Of a stretch of 64,000 nucleotides of DNA, positions 52,743-64,000 are shown piece by piece (the stretch's first letter is position 1; each line of letters opens with the position of its first letter). The notes under the pieces are model-generated. The model searched no databases. It saw only the letters and a list, made by a program, of their open reading frames with translations, and was not told the origin of the DNA. The position numbers and the translations under genes were made by a program. Source of the stretch: Hygrophila difformis (lineage: Eukaryota > Streptophyta > Magnoliopsida > Lamiales > Acanthaceae). The stretch covers positions 33,292,080 through 33,356,079 of the forward strand of contig JAOANR010000003.1 in the NCBI GenBank assembly GCA_030278955.1, in the 5' to 3' direction.

Positions 52743-53852
52743 TCATCCTATGGCTCTTCCTTGATTTCCTTGTTGAGGGTTTACCAGATCTAGCCTTTTC
52801 TCAATCATCTCTTCACGAACATCGCATCCTCTAATCATGTGGTCTTTCCCACCACATCTATAACAAGTCCCGCGCCTTGGGCATTCGCGCACCAGATGGG
52901 CTTGGTGGCACTGCGGGCAACGTGGTATGGTTGTACGACGTATGCCATTTCTCCCATTATTGAAACCTTTATTCTTATTCTCCTTTGGCTCATTGAACCC
53001 AGCTTGACCATTATTCTTCCTAAAATTGCCATTGCTATTGTTTCGATTCTTTTTCTCAAATTCTTGCGAGCCCTTGCTCGACTCCCCATTCCCTTTGCGC
53101 TTCAGTTGTTGGACTCGATCAATTGCTACAGCTCGATCATAAACCGTCTGCAGGTTTGTGAATTGTCCTACTGCAAGTATCTCCCGGATACTAAGGTTCA
53201 GACCCATCTCGAATTTCTGAGCCTTGTCACAGTCGGTTGGTACTATCCTCGTAGCAAATCGCACCAATTCCTTGAATTTGGTGTAGTACTCTTGTACTGT
53301 TTGCGCACCTTGTCTGAGGTTGATGAATTCCTCGTATTTTGCAGTCTTGGTGCTCAGTGGGTAGAATCTTTCCCACAAGGCTTCCTTAAGTTCTTCCCAG
53401 GTATAGGCTTCTTCGCCTTCCTCTGAATTTGTTCGAAGGTTTTGCCACCACTCATCGGCTTCGCCCCCTAAGTAGTAGGTCGCTACGTGCATCTTCTCCT
53501 TATCAGGGCATTTGATAGCATTCAAGAGCTTATCAAAGGTACGGATTCAACCTTCCCACTTGGCCGGATCCTCTTGGCCGTCATAATGGGGTGGGTTGTA
53601 GGGGTTTACCAATGCCAAGTAGTTGACTTAGGCTACTGGCGGGGGTACTGCTGCTTGTGCTCTATGCACCTCAGCATTTCCTAATGCTACAAGGCTTCCT
53701 CCATAGTCCATAGACGTTCTTCCATGTTGTTGGGTACAGGAGGCACTCGTTCTCTTAGGTTCTGAGGAGTCTCATTGTTGTTGGCCACGTTGGGGAGGTT
53801 AGCGGCAATGCCGTTTGGACTTACCTTCCTCGGCTTTCCTCTAGGTGCCATT
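52743..53852 (-). pseudogene. Gag-H gag, decayed
   Basis: The start MAPRGKPRK at 53852 is recognisable. One base is missing near 53690, and stops are seen near 53625 and 53550. From 53525 the frame is open for 260 codons with EADEWW, QEYYTKFKEL, FATR and two zinc knuckles (CPQCHQAHLVREC, short type; CYRCGGKDHMIRGC). It ends at NQGRAIG-stop, the point where relatives continue [10 protein letters not shown] into protease. Confidence 0.85.
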
Positions 53853-53903
53853 TTCTGTTATTAAGCACGCAAAGATGAGTTTCTAAGTGATCAAGATCTA
53901 GGA

Positions 53904-56391
53904 TGTAACACCCCGGATTTGATAACCCAGGCCGGGATGTCACCGCCACATCTCCCTAACAAGACACGGGTTCTCCGAGCTTGCCAAAGAGATGCAAGGC
54001 TATAGGTATTGCAAAAAGGTTTAAAAACAAGTCCGGAATCTATGTAAAAATAATAATGAGTATCGTCCACACACAAAGTAGCAATAATAATATGTCGCAG
54101 CGGAAAATGTAAAGTGGGCCGACATGGCCAAAACTCGGGATTTACATGCCCGTTATGCAAGTATCATGAAAAGCGGTAAAACAATGTTTAATAAATCCAT
54201 CCCCCAATGCACATGCTATGCATTATCTCCGTACTCTGAAAGAAATAGAAAAACAACAATTTTATCAGTATATAAAATACTGAGTAAGTCGATCCTAACA
54301 TAGCAATAAAGGGATTTATTTAGATGATTTAAAATTTCACTCCTAACATGCATTCACGAAATTTTAAGGAAATAATATTTTAATTGTGTACTTGAACATG
54401 CATTTAATCCGCAATAACAATTTAGTCATGACACGAAACTTAAGACATAATTTAAATGCATAATTTAAAGACATGCAAAAATAAATAAATACTTAAAAAC
54501 ATTAATTCTTTTATTTCCCCCGTTACGTAACCATTTCTCAATGTTTTGTATAGCCGGTGATCCGGCGGCCGCAGCCGTGTCGTAAGTATCTTGTATAGCC
54601 GGTGATCTGGCGGCCGCAGCCGTATCTGCCATACCCAGTAACACTCCGGAGCCTCGAGAAATCCATACGGACAACCCGAGAGAGTAGGCCATGTATCTCC
54701 CGCCGATTGGCGTAATATCTCATCAAATTTTCTCGTCCAGTATAGGCCCGAAGAGAAAGGCTAGAGGGGCACCCTGCAGAGCACTCACCCTCCGCCAAGT
54801 ATCTCATGTATCGTTTAGATTTAATGTATCGGGGTTTTTCAAAAGTATAGATGTTTCGTATCTCAATCTTTGATCGTTCGTTTCGAATTTTCAAAATCCT
54901 TCGATTTAAAAGTATCTTGGCGTCACAGTTTGCGCCATTTCAATTTAAAAATTCGATTTAAGTCCGAAAAATCTGAAATCTTCACAGTTTATGCAAAACA
55001 CCCTAACGAACAACTTTCGTGTTTTATCCTTTTCGAAATAAGTTGAGGAAACATGTCAAAAATCGATTTTATTATGCAATCAGAAATCTGTCCGAACTCA
55101 GGTTTGACACAGTTCAAAATTTCGACTTTTTACATATCAAATGGACTCCAAAAATTCTGAAATTTTATATGCCCATACTAGACATGATTATCTACAACTT
55201 TCATTTAGATTGTAAAGATCAAATCAGAATAGAAAATATAGAAATAAATTTACTAAGTTCGAACATGTTCATAGGCAGATTTCAACACGTTTGTCAAAAC
55301 AGTTTCTTTTCGATGCGATTTAAAATAGCAAACGTTAACGAAAATGTCTGAAATTTTTACACAACCTAGATTTATGTGTTAGGATTAAAAGTCTAGTTTC
55401 GAGTTTCTCGGATTGAATCCTCGAAATATGAGTTTTAGGCCGAATACAGAAACTGCACAAGTTGGGGTTTTTAATTTCGATTTTTACGTTTCGTTACATT
55501 ACGCCTATACCGGACGCCCCGAAATCACCCGTATTGATATGGAAGGCTCAACTTACAGTGATAGGGAGTTTTGGGTCGTCCTAAGGTCGCTGGCTCGTAC
55601 AAAATCCTACGAACGGATCTCCTCAACGTCAAGCTTCCGACTTTGGCCACGATTTCGAATCGGACGAAGAAATCCAATGTTAGATCGAGTTTTCGGGTTC
55701 AAAAACTTAAATGGAAATCTATGAACGACTTACCACAGATTAGAACACTAGGGATCTTGTATTCTATGCCTCCTTCGTCGGTTTTCGTCGCCGGGAAGTG
55801 ATCGGAAAGTCGTCGGGAAGTCGCCGGAAAGTGTTTTGGCTTTGGAGAGAGTTTGGGAGAGTAGAAGGTGATTGGTGACTGATGGAAAGGGTGGGGAGGC
55901 AGCCCTAGGTCGCCTAAAAGCTTCCCCCTTCGGCCAAAATCTGTTTTCCAAAGTCGGGAGGTCGAATTATGGTAAGAAATCGCCGAAAACGCGCAAGTTG
56001 CCAAAACCTGTAGGGCCACGCGGGGTTGGCGCGCCTTTTGGCCAAACCCCGCCCGGCCAGCGCGCGGGACTCGCCTGGACTCTGGTACGGGCGGGTCCGT
56101 GCGATCCGATCCGTCGGGTCTTTTTCTCCTTTCTTTCGGACTTCTATCCTTCCCCGTTTTCGCGCTCGATTTTCCGGGTCATTTTCGGACTATGCTTCTC
56201 ATCATAAATTTATTTCGTCTCAATTCGATTTCATGCTTAAATCCTAAGACCGTCGGTTTCGGTCCGTCGGGTTCTAATTCGTCGTCCTTTGGCTTCCGTG
56301 CATTTCCGCGTCTACGGGTTCTCGGAAACAAAACCTTCTCTCCTATTGGATTAATTCCTATTTTTATATTCTAAAATTTACGGGTATTACA
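53904..56391 (-). repeat. Tek-I 3' LTR (2488 bp)
   Basis: TGTAATACCC (56391) to GGTGTTACA (53904). Candidate intron 54236-55733 (donor GTG|GTAAGT, acceptor TATTTCTTTCAG|AGTACG), ~190-bp repeats, GCCGG-TGAT-CCGGC hairpins (from 54553 and 54595), GC-rich block about 56015-56110. Confidence 0.9.
54236..55733 (-). other. Candidate intron inside Tek-I 3' LTR
   Basis: Donor CTGTG|GTAAGTC and acceptor TTTCTATTTCTTTCAG|AGTACG (1498 nt), matching the layout of the other families. Confidence 0.45.
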
Positions 56392-56407
56392 GTCTACCCC
56401 CCTTAAG
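56392..56407 (-). other. Tek-I polypurine tract
   Basis: The minus strand CTTAAGGGGGGTAGAC directly precedes the LTR start. The second, upstream module (AAGAGGGGGAGGATG then TGACAACCCG) is at about 56640-56670, next to the pol stop. Confidence 0.88.
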
Positions 56408-56675
56408 AACCAACTTCGTCCTCGAAGTTGCACTTCATCCTCTCGCGAGTTCGGGAATTGTTTGATTAAGCAATTGTATTATTGTGTGTCGTTGTTTGTT
56501 ATTATTTGACTGAACCCAGAATTGAAATTTCCGAGTTGCCTACGTACCCCGTGAAGGGATCAAGTCATTACGTAGTTCAAAACAATTTGAATTTGTTTAT
56601 TTGGGGTACAAAGTATTCGTACAAAATATTCAGAAATACTCGGGTTGTCACATCCTCCCCCTCTTAAGATTACAG
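56408..56675 (-). other. Tek-I 3' untranslated region
   Basis: It contains the CAACTTCG-AGGA-CGAAGTTG hairpin (about 56411-56430), the CTACGT...ACGTAG inverted repeat (about 56535-56580) and the upstream purine tract. No ORF. Confidence 0.75.
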
Positions 56676-59600
56676 TTATGTCCCCATAACTGTGGTTGCA
56701 CTGTCTTGGAATAGGGTTGGGTAACAATCCTTCATGTCTGCTTCCAGCTCCCATGTTGTCGTCTCGGCTTCGTGGTTAGACCAGAGAACCTTGACCATTC
56801 TCACGGTCTTATTCCTTGTTACCCTCTCCTTCTTGTCGAGTATTCGCACCGGGATTTCTTCGTAGCTTAAGTCATCGTCCAACTCAATTTCCTCCGGTTG
56901 GAGTATATGGGTCGGATCATGGACGTATTTCTTCAGTTGCGAGACGTGGAACACGTCGTGGACACGAGCAAATTGTGGTGGTAATGCTAGTCGGTATGCA
57001 AGATTCCCCACTCTTTCTAGGATCTCGTATGGTCCTATGTACCGTGGGCTCAGTTTTCCCCGCTTGCCAAAGCGCATCACTCCTTTCATTGGTGATACCT
57101 TTAACATGACCTTATCGCCTACTTGGAATTCCAAATCTTGCCGTCTCACGTCGGCATAGCTCTTTTGCCGGTCTTGCGCGGCTCTCATCTTTCCTTGGAT
57201 TATTTTGACTTGTTAAGCCATGTCCTCAACAAGTTGCGGTCCAATTACCATGGTCCTCTCGCCCTCTTCCCAGCTCAATGGGCTTCGGCATTTGCGTCCA
57301 TACAGTGCCTCGAAAGGTGCCATGCCAATGCTAGCATGGTAGCCGTTGTTGTAGGAAAATTCGATCAAGGGTAAGTGATTTTCCCAACTTCCTTTAAATT
57401 CTAATACGCATGCCCTCAGCATGTCTTCCAAAGTTTGGATCGTCCTTTCCGTTTGTCCATCCGTCATGGGATGGAACGCGGTACTCATCTTTATCTTCGT
57501 ACCGAGGGCTTCTTGTAGTTTTGTCCAAAAATGTGAGACGAATCTACTGTCTCTGTCCGAGATGATGTCATGTGGTACTCCATGTCGTCGTACCACGTTG
57601 TCGACATAGGCCCTTGCCAATTGGTCCATGGACCATGTATCCTTCATGGGGATAAATACGGCAGCTTTTGTCAACCTATCCACGATCACCCATATTTTAT
57701 TCATCCCCTTCGGTGAACGTGGTAACCCCGAAGCGAAGTCCATTGAAATGCTATCCCATTTCCAACTTGGGATTTCCAATGGCTGCATTAATCCTAAGGG
57801 TTTCTGCCGTACGGCCTTGACCTTCTGGCAGGTGAGGCATCTTGCCACAAACTCGGCTATTTCTCTCTTCATGTTCGGCCACCAATAGTTCTTCTTTATG
57901 TCCTTGTATAGCTTCTCGCCTCCGGGGTGGACCGAGTATGGGGTATTATGGCCTTCCTCCATCACTCTTTGCTTCAGGTCCTCGCATTTCCGCGGTATGC
58001 ACCACCTTCCCTTGAAGCGGATGCTTCCGTCCTCATGGATTTTAAAATCCATTGCCTTTCCTTCAGCAATGCTCTTCCTAATTTCCTCCAGCTTTTCATC
58101 ACCCTGTTGTGCTAGTCGTATCTCATCAAGTATGGTAGATCCTACTACCATCGTGTTGACGACCTCACTTACTTCGCCAGAGTGTACCAACTCCAGACTT
58201 AATTTTGCCAAGTCTCTGTACAACTCGGCCGGTACCACAAGTGAATTCACCACGTGTTGAGTCTTTCGACTCAAGGCATCGGCCACGACGTTGGCTTTTC
58301 CTTCGTGGTACGCGATTTCCAGGTCGTAATCATTAATCAGTTCCAACCATCTTCTTTGCCTCAAATTCAGCTCTTTTTGCGTGAATATATACTTGAGGCT
58401 CTTATGGTCGGTGAACATCCGACACTTTCGCCCATAGAGGTAATGCCTCCATATCTTTAGAGCGAACACGACTGCGGCTAGCTCTAAGTCGTGCGTCGGA
58501 TAGTTCTCTTCATGTGGCTTTAGTTGACGTGATGCGTATGCTATAACCCTTTGATCTTGCATTAGTACGCATCCCAATCCTTCCTGCGAGGCGTCGCTGT
58601 ACACCTCGAAGTCTCCATCCTCCGATGGTAATGTCAACACCGGTGCTGTAGTAAGCCGTTTCTTCAATTCGTGGAATGCGGAATCACACTCACTGGTCCA
58701 GTCGTATTTCACCCCTTTCTTTAGCAGCTGTGTCAATGGGCGAGCGATCCTTGAGAAATCCTTTACGAACCTTCGGTAGTACCCTGCCAATCCGAGAAAA
58801 CTTCTTATCTCGGTTGGATTCTTCGGTGGCACCCATTCGGTCACTGCCGAGATCTTTGCTGGGTCCACTGCCACTCCGTTGGCGGATACGATATGTCCCA
58901 GAAATGCCACTTCTTTTAGCCAGAAGTCGCATTTGGACAGCTTGCCATATAGCTGATTTGCTCGTAAGATCCCTAACACTTTGTGTAAGTGTTCGGAATG
59001 CTCTTCTTCGCCTTTCGAGTAGATCAGGATGTCATCTATGAACACCACTACGCATTGATCTAATAGTTCTCGAAACACGTTATTCATGAGATTCATGAAC
59101 ATCGCTGGGGCGTTCGTCAGCCCGAATGATAGCACCGTGAATTCGTAATGCCCGTAGCGAGTTCTGAATGCCGTCTTTGGGATATCCTTTTCGGCGATCC
59201 TTAACTGGTGATATCCGGATCGTAGGTCGATCTTTGAAAATACTGAAGCTCCCTTCAGTTGGTCGAACAAATCCTCGATTCTGGGCAACGGGTACTTGTT
59301 CTTGACCGTGACTTGGTTAAGTCCTCTATAATCGATGCATAGTCGTAGACCTCCATCTTTCTTCTTCACGAATAAGACCGGGGCTCCCCATGGGGACGTG
59401 CTCGGTCTTATGTAGCCCTTCTCTAGCAACTCCTCGAGTTGTTCCTTTAATTCCTTCATTTCCAGCGGCGCCATACGGTAAGGAGCCTTTGAGACAGGCT
59501 CCGTTCCCGGGATGAGATCTATGGTGAATTCCAGATCTCTCTCAGGCGGCATACCGGGAACATCTTCTGGAAATACATCCGGGTATTCTCTCACCACCGG

Positions 59601-61394
59601 AATGTTATCCACCTTGACCTCTTCGGCCTCAAGGTTATGAATGTAGCAAGCATATAACGCGTAACCCTTACGCATTAAGCTACATAGCTTCATGGCGTTA
59701 ACTATCTTGGTAGACTTCTTAGGGGGTTGGGAGTAAAAGATGACTCTCCTTCCCCGACTCTTTGACAACGTGATCTTTTGTTTTTGGCAATCGATCACGA
59801 CTTTATATTGGGTTAGCCAATCCATTCCTAATATGACATCAAAATCCTGTAGTTCGAATTCTACCAAGTTCGCGAAAAACTCTACGTTCTTTATAACTAT
59901 CGGAATCCCGTTATATCGCTTAGAGCATGATACTACCTCTCCCGATGGAAGTTGAATCCCTAAGTTAATCAATTCGCACTTAGGTAGATCTAGTTCAGGT
60001 AAGACTCTAGATGATATTATCGAACAACTAGCTCCTGAGTCAAACAAAACTCTAAGGGGTGTACTTAAGACATGGAACGTACCTCCCATTACGTCCCCCT
60101 GCATAGGCACATCTGCCTCATTGATGACATTCAATCGCCCCATTGGACGTCCCGGGTTGCCTTGCTGATCCCGGTTCGGGTTCTGATTCAGTTGCTGATT
60201 TGGATTCTGTGGGGGACGTTGATTCTGATTGAGATTCTGGTTCTGAGGGGGTCTATACCCCTGGTTGTTTCCATTCCGTCCATCCTGGTTGCGAGGCTGA
60301 GTTGGCCCCGTGCCTAAGTCCTCCCTCTTGGTGATGTTTTCCAGTCGAGTGCGGCACTCATTTGCCATGTGGCCGTTGCGACCATACCTGTAGCAGGCGC
60401 CCTGTTGGGGGCACCCTCTGGCCAAATGAGGCCTGCCGCATCTCGGGCAAGGTGGTACCGGGTTACCCCGGAAAAGGGTTCTATCGTCATATCCTCTGTT
60501 TTTGTTTTGAGGGGGTCTGTTCAGATCTCCCCGAAAGTTGTTCCCTACAGCATTGTTTCCGGAACGGTTGTCTCTACCCCTCTTATCCAGACCCTGAGAT
60601 CCTCGGCTGGGTTCTCCACTCACTTTCCTTTTTAGTTGTTGCACCCTTGCAACAGCTACCGCACGATCATACACCGATTGTAGGTCTGGGTATGGGACGC
60701 CAGTGATCACCTCTCGTATAGCCAAGTTTAGCCCCATTTCAAATTTCTGTGCCTTCTCCACGTCAGTCGGCACGAGTCTCGGTGCGAAACGCACCAACTC
60801 CTTGAAACGGGTGTAGTATTCCTGGACTGTTTGCCCTCCTTGCTTCAGAGATAAGAACTCCTCGTACATGGCTGACTTTGTGCTCATGGGATAAAAGCGA
60901 TCCCTGATCAGACTCATGAATTCTTCCCAAGAATAGGGTTCCTCGTCCTCGGCTAACTTGTCTTGCATGGCACGCCACCAGTCATCCGCCTCCCCTCCGA
61001 GATAGTACGATGCCACAGGCACCTTCTCGCCAATTGGGCACTTCACCGCGTTTAGTAGCTTGTCGAATGTTCGGATCCATTCTTCAAGTTTAGCCGGGTC
61101 CTCTTCTCCGGCGTAGTTCGGCGGACGATATGAGTTCACCATAGCTAAGTAGTTAATGCGGGCCTCGGGTGGAGGTACCGCAGCGGCCTGGCCTTGGTTC
61201 ACATGCGCGTTCCCTATCGCAATGAGAACCTCTTCTAGAGTGCGTAGGCGCGCGTCCATGTTGTTTGGCATGGGGTTTGCCGGCTCCTCTTGAGCGTGTA
61301 CCCCTTCGCCGGGTACAGGCATTTCTGGTTGCATGGGGGTTTCGTTGGTGTTTGGAGTAGTGGGCTGGGTGCGTGGTCTTCCTCTCGGTGCCAT
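56676..61394 (-). pseudogene. Tek-I Gag-Pol polyprotein with one premature stop
   Basis: Start MAPRGRPR at 61394. The frame is open for 1393 codons to a TAA at 57213, then open in the same frame to 56676 (about 178 more codons). Approximate residues: gag 80-250, short zinc knuckle 316-328 intact, second knuckle 334-347 with Tyr337 where Cys is expected, protease FDSGAS (Asp452), RT FIDD (785-788), RNase H Asp934, Asp996 and Asp1039. The integrase zinc finger has His1149, His1156, Cys1186 and Cys1189, and the catalytic Asp1219, Asp1280 and Glu1316 have normal spacing. The stop falls between the integrase core and the GPY/chromodomain part (about 56710-56872). The lesion is at a Gln codon in relatives. 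Otherwise it is full length. Confidence 0.9.
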
Positions 61395-62051
61395 GCTGTT
61401 GCAAGAACAAGAGAGTTTAGATTCTTTTTGTTGAAGTATTATGTAATGCTTATGAAATAATTTGACTAAATAAATGATGATATTAACAAGTATCAGTCTG
61501 TTGGAACCTGTTAGTATAGGTTGTTGGAGTTTAGTGTATTGTTTGTTGTTATTTGGGGTTGGTTCTACTTACTACTTGTTTTTGTTTTGTTTTGTTTTTT
61601 TTTTTTTTTTTTCGTGAACAGTAACCTGTTCAGTTTTTTTTTTTTTCGAGACCCTAGGGTTCAGGGTGTTGGGGTTTAGGGTTTTAGGGTTTAGGGTTGG
61701 AGATACCCTTGTTCGATAATTATCTCCATATAATGTATATGTATATATATATATATTCTACTTGTACTTTTGTTTAGTTGTTATCTATAGGTCATTGATT
61801 ATTATTACCTTGTTCATTTGTTTGATCGGGTTTTAGCAGGGTATTCAAAGAGAAATAATTTAATTAAATTGTAAGGAATACTTTAAATATAATTGTATAA
61901 AATAAATGCTTGTAGATTTATTACTCAAGAGAAAATTTTTCAGCTGTTTACAAGCATTCGTAACAGGAATGAAATAGTAGTGCTGGTACTAGTTTGAAAA
62001 AAAAGAACATAGATAGTAGTGCATCAGTATGGGCTCCTAAGTCTAGGGTGA
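61395..62051 (-). other. Tek-I spacer between pre-gag ORF and gag
   Basis: 657 bp with no ORF. It includes poly-T (61597-61613, 61634-61645), a TATATATATA tract (about 61737-61756) and TTTAGGG-type repeats (61655-61697). It is twice as long as the Tek-B spacer, largely through simple repeats. Confidence 0.65.
61655..61697 (-). promoter_or_regulatory. Telomere-like tract / telo-boxes in Tek-I spacer
   Basis: Irregular GGGTTTAGGG units give two minus-strand AAACCCTAA telo-boxes (61675-61683 and 61683-61691). Tek-B has one at the matching place (9619-9627). The tract is too short and irregular to be a telomere. Confidence 0.55.
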
Positions 62052-62429
62052 CTAAGCAGGTACATCCTCGATGGGATCGTCCTCGTCGCTGGATACGTCA
62101 ATGGCAATGGGTGTCCCCACCGGGCTCGGGCTCGGAGGAAATATGTCAGCCTCTAGGCCTAGCAGCTCAGCTGCTAAGTGTCCTAATTGCATCATCTGTT
62201 CGTTGTCCTTGTTTTGGAGTGTGACCACTTGGGTTTGGAGTTCGGCGACTTGGGCCTTGAGTTGGGTTATTTCATGATGGTCAGCTTCCCTAAGATGTCT
62301 CAAATAGTCCACATAATTCTCTAGATGCCCCACTCGAGCCTTGAAGTGATTGATATGCTGTTGGGATTCGAGGTATGCGTTGGTCAGTTTCATCATCAGA
62401 TTAGTCATGTTCGTGTTGGGTTCGGCCAT
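62052..62429 (-). CDS. Tek-I pre-gag ORF: coiled-coil protein with acidic tail
   Basis: 125 codons, intact, starting right after the conserved TTGACATTAG. Residues about 8-95 predict a coiled coil (ITQLKAQVAELQTQVVTLQ). The Pro-rich FPPSPSPVGTP and the acidic SSDEDDPIED end match the Tek-B protein, but the Pro/Val-rich middle of the latter (about 45 residues) is absent. Conservation of both ends with variable middle suggests constraint on the coiled coil and the acidic patch. Function unknown. It lies 657 bp upstream of gag in the same direction. Confidence 0.75.
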   Translation of the reverse strand: MAEPNTNMTNLMMKLTNAYLESQQHINHFKARVGHLENYVDYLRHLREADHHEITQLKAQVAELQTQVVTLQNKDNEQMMQLGHLAAELLGLEADIFPPSPSPVGTPIAIDVSSDEDDPIEDVPA

Positions 62430-62857
62430 CTAATGTCAACAAGGAGGTTAGAGTTAGAGTATGTTTCGAATAAAAGTCAAGTGATGCAGGAATTTAAATC
62501 TACATGAATATGCATATGCAATCCCCCCAAAAATAAATTTTAATGTATTTTTAAATTTAATCATGGGAAAAAAAAGTTGGGCCCCTATATTGGCCAAAAA
62601 TAATAATTTTGGACTTAAGAAATAAAAGCATAGATATTTGGGCCGAAATGGTTGGGCTTATAATAAATAATTATTGGGTCAAACTAGTTTAATCCCCTTT
62701 GGGCTCAAAATATTATACTAATTAGATAGGAAAATTTTTGGGCTAAAAGAAATAACACTAGTAGTCTTAAAAATTAATAATGATAATAATAAATTTAAAA
62801 AAATAATACTTAGCTCAAAATATTTTAAAATAATAATAATAGTAGCTTAAAAATATT
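62430..62857 (-). other. Tek-I 5' leader with TGGGCY cluster
   Basis: AT-rich leader. TGGGCC/TGGGCT motifs are at 62578-62583, 62639-62644, 62653-62658, 62700-62705 and 62739-62744 (plus strand). Confidence 0.6.
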
Positions 62858-62873
62858 CCGGGCTCTGATACCA
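62858..62873 (-). other. Tek-I primer-binding site
   Basis: The minus strand reads TGGTATCAGAGCCCGG, three bases from the LTR end at 62877. Confidence 0.9.
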
Positions 62874-62876
62874 ACT

Positions 62877-64000
62877 TGTAACACCCCGGATTTGATAACC
62901 CAGGCCGGGATGTCACCGCCACATCTCCCTAACAAGACACGGGTTCTCCGAGCTTGCCAAAGAGATGCAAGGCTATAGGTATTGCAAAAAGGTTTAAAAA
63001 CAAGTCCGGAATCTATGTAAAAATAATAATGAGTATCGTCCACACACAAAGTAGCAATAATAATATGTCGCAGCGGAAAATGTAAAGTGGGCCGACATGG
63101 CCAAAACTCGGGATTTACATGCCCGTTATGCAAGTATCATGAAAAGCGGTAAAACAATGTTTAATAAATCCATCCCCCAATGCACATGCTATGCATTATC
63201 TCCGTACTCTGAAAGAAGGAGAAAAACAACAATTTTATCAGTACATAAAATACTGAGTAAGTCGATCCTAACATAGCAATAAAGGGATTTATTTAGATGA
63301 TTTAAAATTTCACTCCTAACATGCATTCACGAAATTTTAAGGAAATAATATTTTAATTGTGTACTTGAACATGCATTTAATCCGCAATAACAATTTAGTC
63401 ATGACACGAAACTTAAGACATAATTTAAATGCATAATTTAAAGACATGCAAAAATAAATAAATACTTAAAAACATTAATTCTTTTATTTCCCCCGTTACG
63501 TAACCATTTCTCAATGTTTTGTATAGCCGGTGATCCGGCGGCCGCAGCCGTGTTGTAAGTATCTTGTATAGCCGGTGATCCGGCGGCCGCAGCCGTATCT
63601 GCCATACCCAGTAACACTCCGGAGCCTCGAGAAATCCATACGGACAACCCGAGAGAGTAGGCCATGTATCTCCCGCCGATTGGCGTAATATCTCATCAAA
63701 TTCTCTCGTCCATTATAGGCCCGAAGAGAAAGGCTAGAGGGGCACCCTGCAGAGCACTCACCCTCCGCCAAGTATCTCATGTATCGTTTAGATTTAATGT
63801 ATCGGGGTTTTTCAAAAGTATAGATGTTTCGTATCTCAATCTTTGATCGTTCGTTTCGAATTTTCAAAATCCTTCGATTTAAAAGTATCTTGGCGTCACA
63901 GTTTGCGCCTTTTCAATTTAAAAATTCGATTTAAGTCCGAAAAATCTGAAATCTTCACAGTTTATGTAAAACACCCTAACGAACAACTTTCGTGTTTTAA
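62877..64000 (-). repeat. Tek-I 5' LTR, first 1124 bp visible
   Basis: Partner of 53904-56391, cut by the window edge. The GCCGG-TGAT-CCGGC hairpins are at about 63526 and 63568, both with perfect arms; the 3' LTR has one G-T pair (CTGGC) in the second. Confidence 0.9.

Larger units (their letters stand above)
49435..53903 (-). mobile_element. Gag-H: gag-only LTR retrotransposon, 3' part
   Basis: 3' LTR (49435-52331), polypurine tract, a short 3' region and a broken gag are visible. Gag joins directly to the last codons of pol, so protease to most of the chromodomain are missing. Tek-I is inserted 52 bp upstream of the gag start, hiding the primer-binding site and 5' LTR. It inserted in LTR-G; CACAC (49430-49434) may be its duplication. 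Confidence 0.85.
53904..64000 (-). mobile_element. Tek-I: nearly complete Tekay-type chromovirus, 5' LTR cut by window edge
   Basis: 3' LTR 53904-56391 (2488 bp), internal region 56392-62876 with a pre-gag ORF and gag-pol, and the 5' LTR from 62877 to beyond the window. The part of the LTRs that can be compared shows about nine differences in 1124 bp (about 0.8%). It inserted in the Gag-H leader; TAGGA (53899-53903) may be its duplication but the other copy is not in the window. Confidence 0.9.

Noticed and set aside
61655..61697. Interstitial telomere
   Set aside because: About 40 bp of irregular TTTAGGG-like units inside an element spacer. Better seen as telo-boxes.

Overview
The window is nuclear DNA from a plant, almost certainly an angiosperm. 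It consists entirely of LTR retrotransposons inserted into one another. I find no host gene, rRNA, complete tRNA gene or CRISPR array. The elements are Ty3/gypsy: several Tekay/Del-type chromoviruses (gag with two zinc knuckles, then protease, RT, RNase H, integrase and a C-terminal chromodomain) plus one CRM-type (centromeric) element. A Tekay and CRM mixture is typical of pericentromeric or centromeric heterochromatin; that location is an inference.

Labels used here (strand = element sense). CRM-1: 19530-28390 (-), complete, with an open gag-pol frame. Tek-A: 12365-32466 (+), hosts CRM-1. Tek-B: 5768-37324 (+), hosts Tek-A. Gag-C: 2408-42385 (-), a gag-only element that hosts Tek-B. LTR-D: 1998-2407 and 42386-43009 (+), a truncated LTR that hosts Gag-C. 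Tek-E: the 5' part of a (-) element, 43010-43687, interrupted by LTR-D and by Tek-F. Tek-F: 43688-47422 (-), its 3' LTR and 3' pol. LTR-G: 47423-49434 (-), part of an LTR. Gag-H: 49435-53903 (-), its 3' LTR and a broken gag. Tek-I: 53904 to beyond 64000 (-), nearly complete. At the left edge lie J (1-324, -), K (325-893, +) and L (894-1997, -), all fragments. Perfect 5-bp target-site duplications prove four nested insertions: GTGAG for CRM-1, CCCGC for Tek-A, AATCA for Tek-B and GATAA for Gag-C. The order E>D>C>B>A>CRM is therefore six levels deep, and E>F>G>H>I is a second five-level stack.

Coding content. CRM-1 has one 1666-codon gag-pol frame whose last ~73 codons lie inside its 3' LTR. 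Tek-B has one frameshift, Tek-A one nonsense codon and one 2-nt deletion, and Tek-I one nonsense codon and a damaged zinc knuckle. Gag-C has an intact gag and nothing else. Tek-A, Tek-B, Tek-E and Tek-I also carry a small extra ORF between the primer-binding site and gag. It encodes a predicted coiled coil, with a very acidic tail where the C-terminus is present.

The most interesting signals are in the non-coding parts. The 1.5-2.0 kb LTR interiors of six families look like a conserved intron (GGTAAG donor, pyrimidine tract and YAG|AGTA acceptor). Inside that interval are imperfect ~190-bp repeats and tandem arrays of short hairpins whose stems change in a compensatory way while a 7-nt loop stays constant. 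The Gag-H array contains exact matches to the tRNA B-box. A further hairpin with compensatory changes (CAGTA...TACTG) precedes the acceptor. At the 3' end, a hairpin plus polypurine tract plus LTR-start module is present twice in several elements, and different families use different copies as the LTR boundary.
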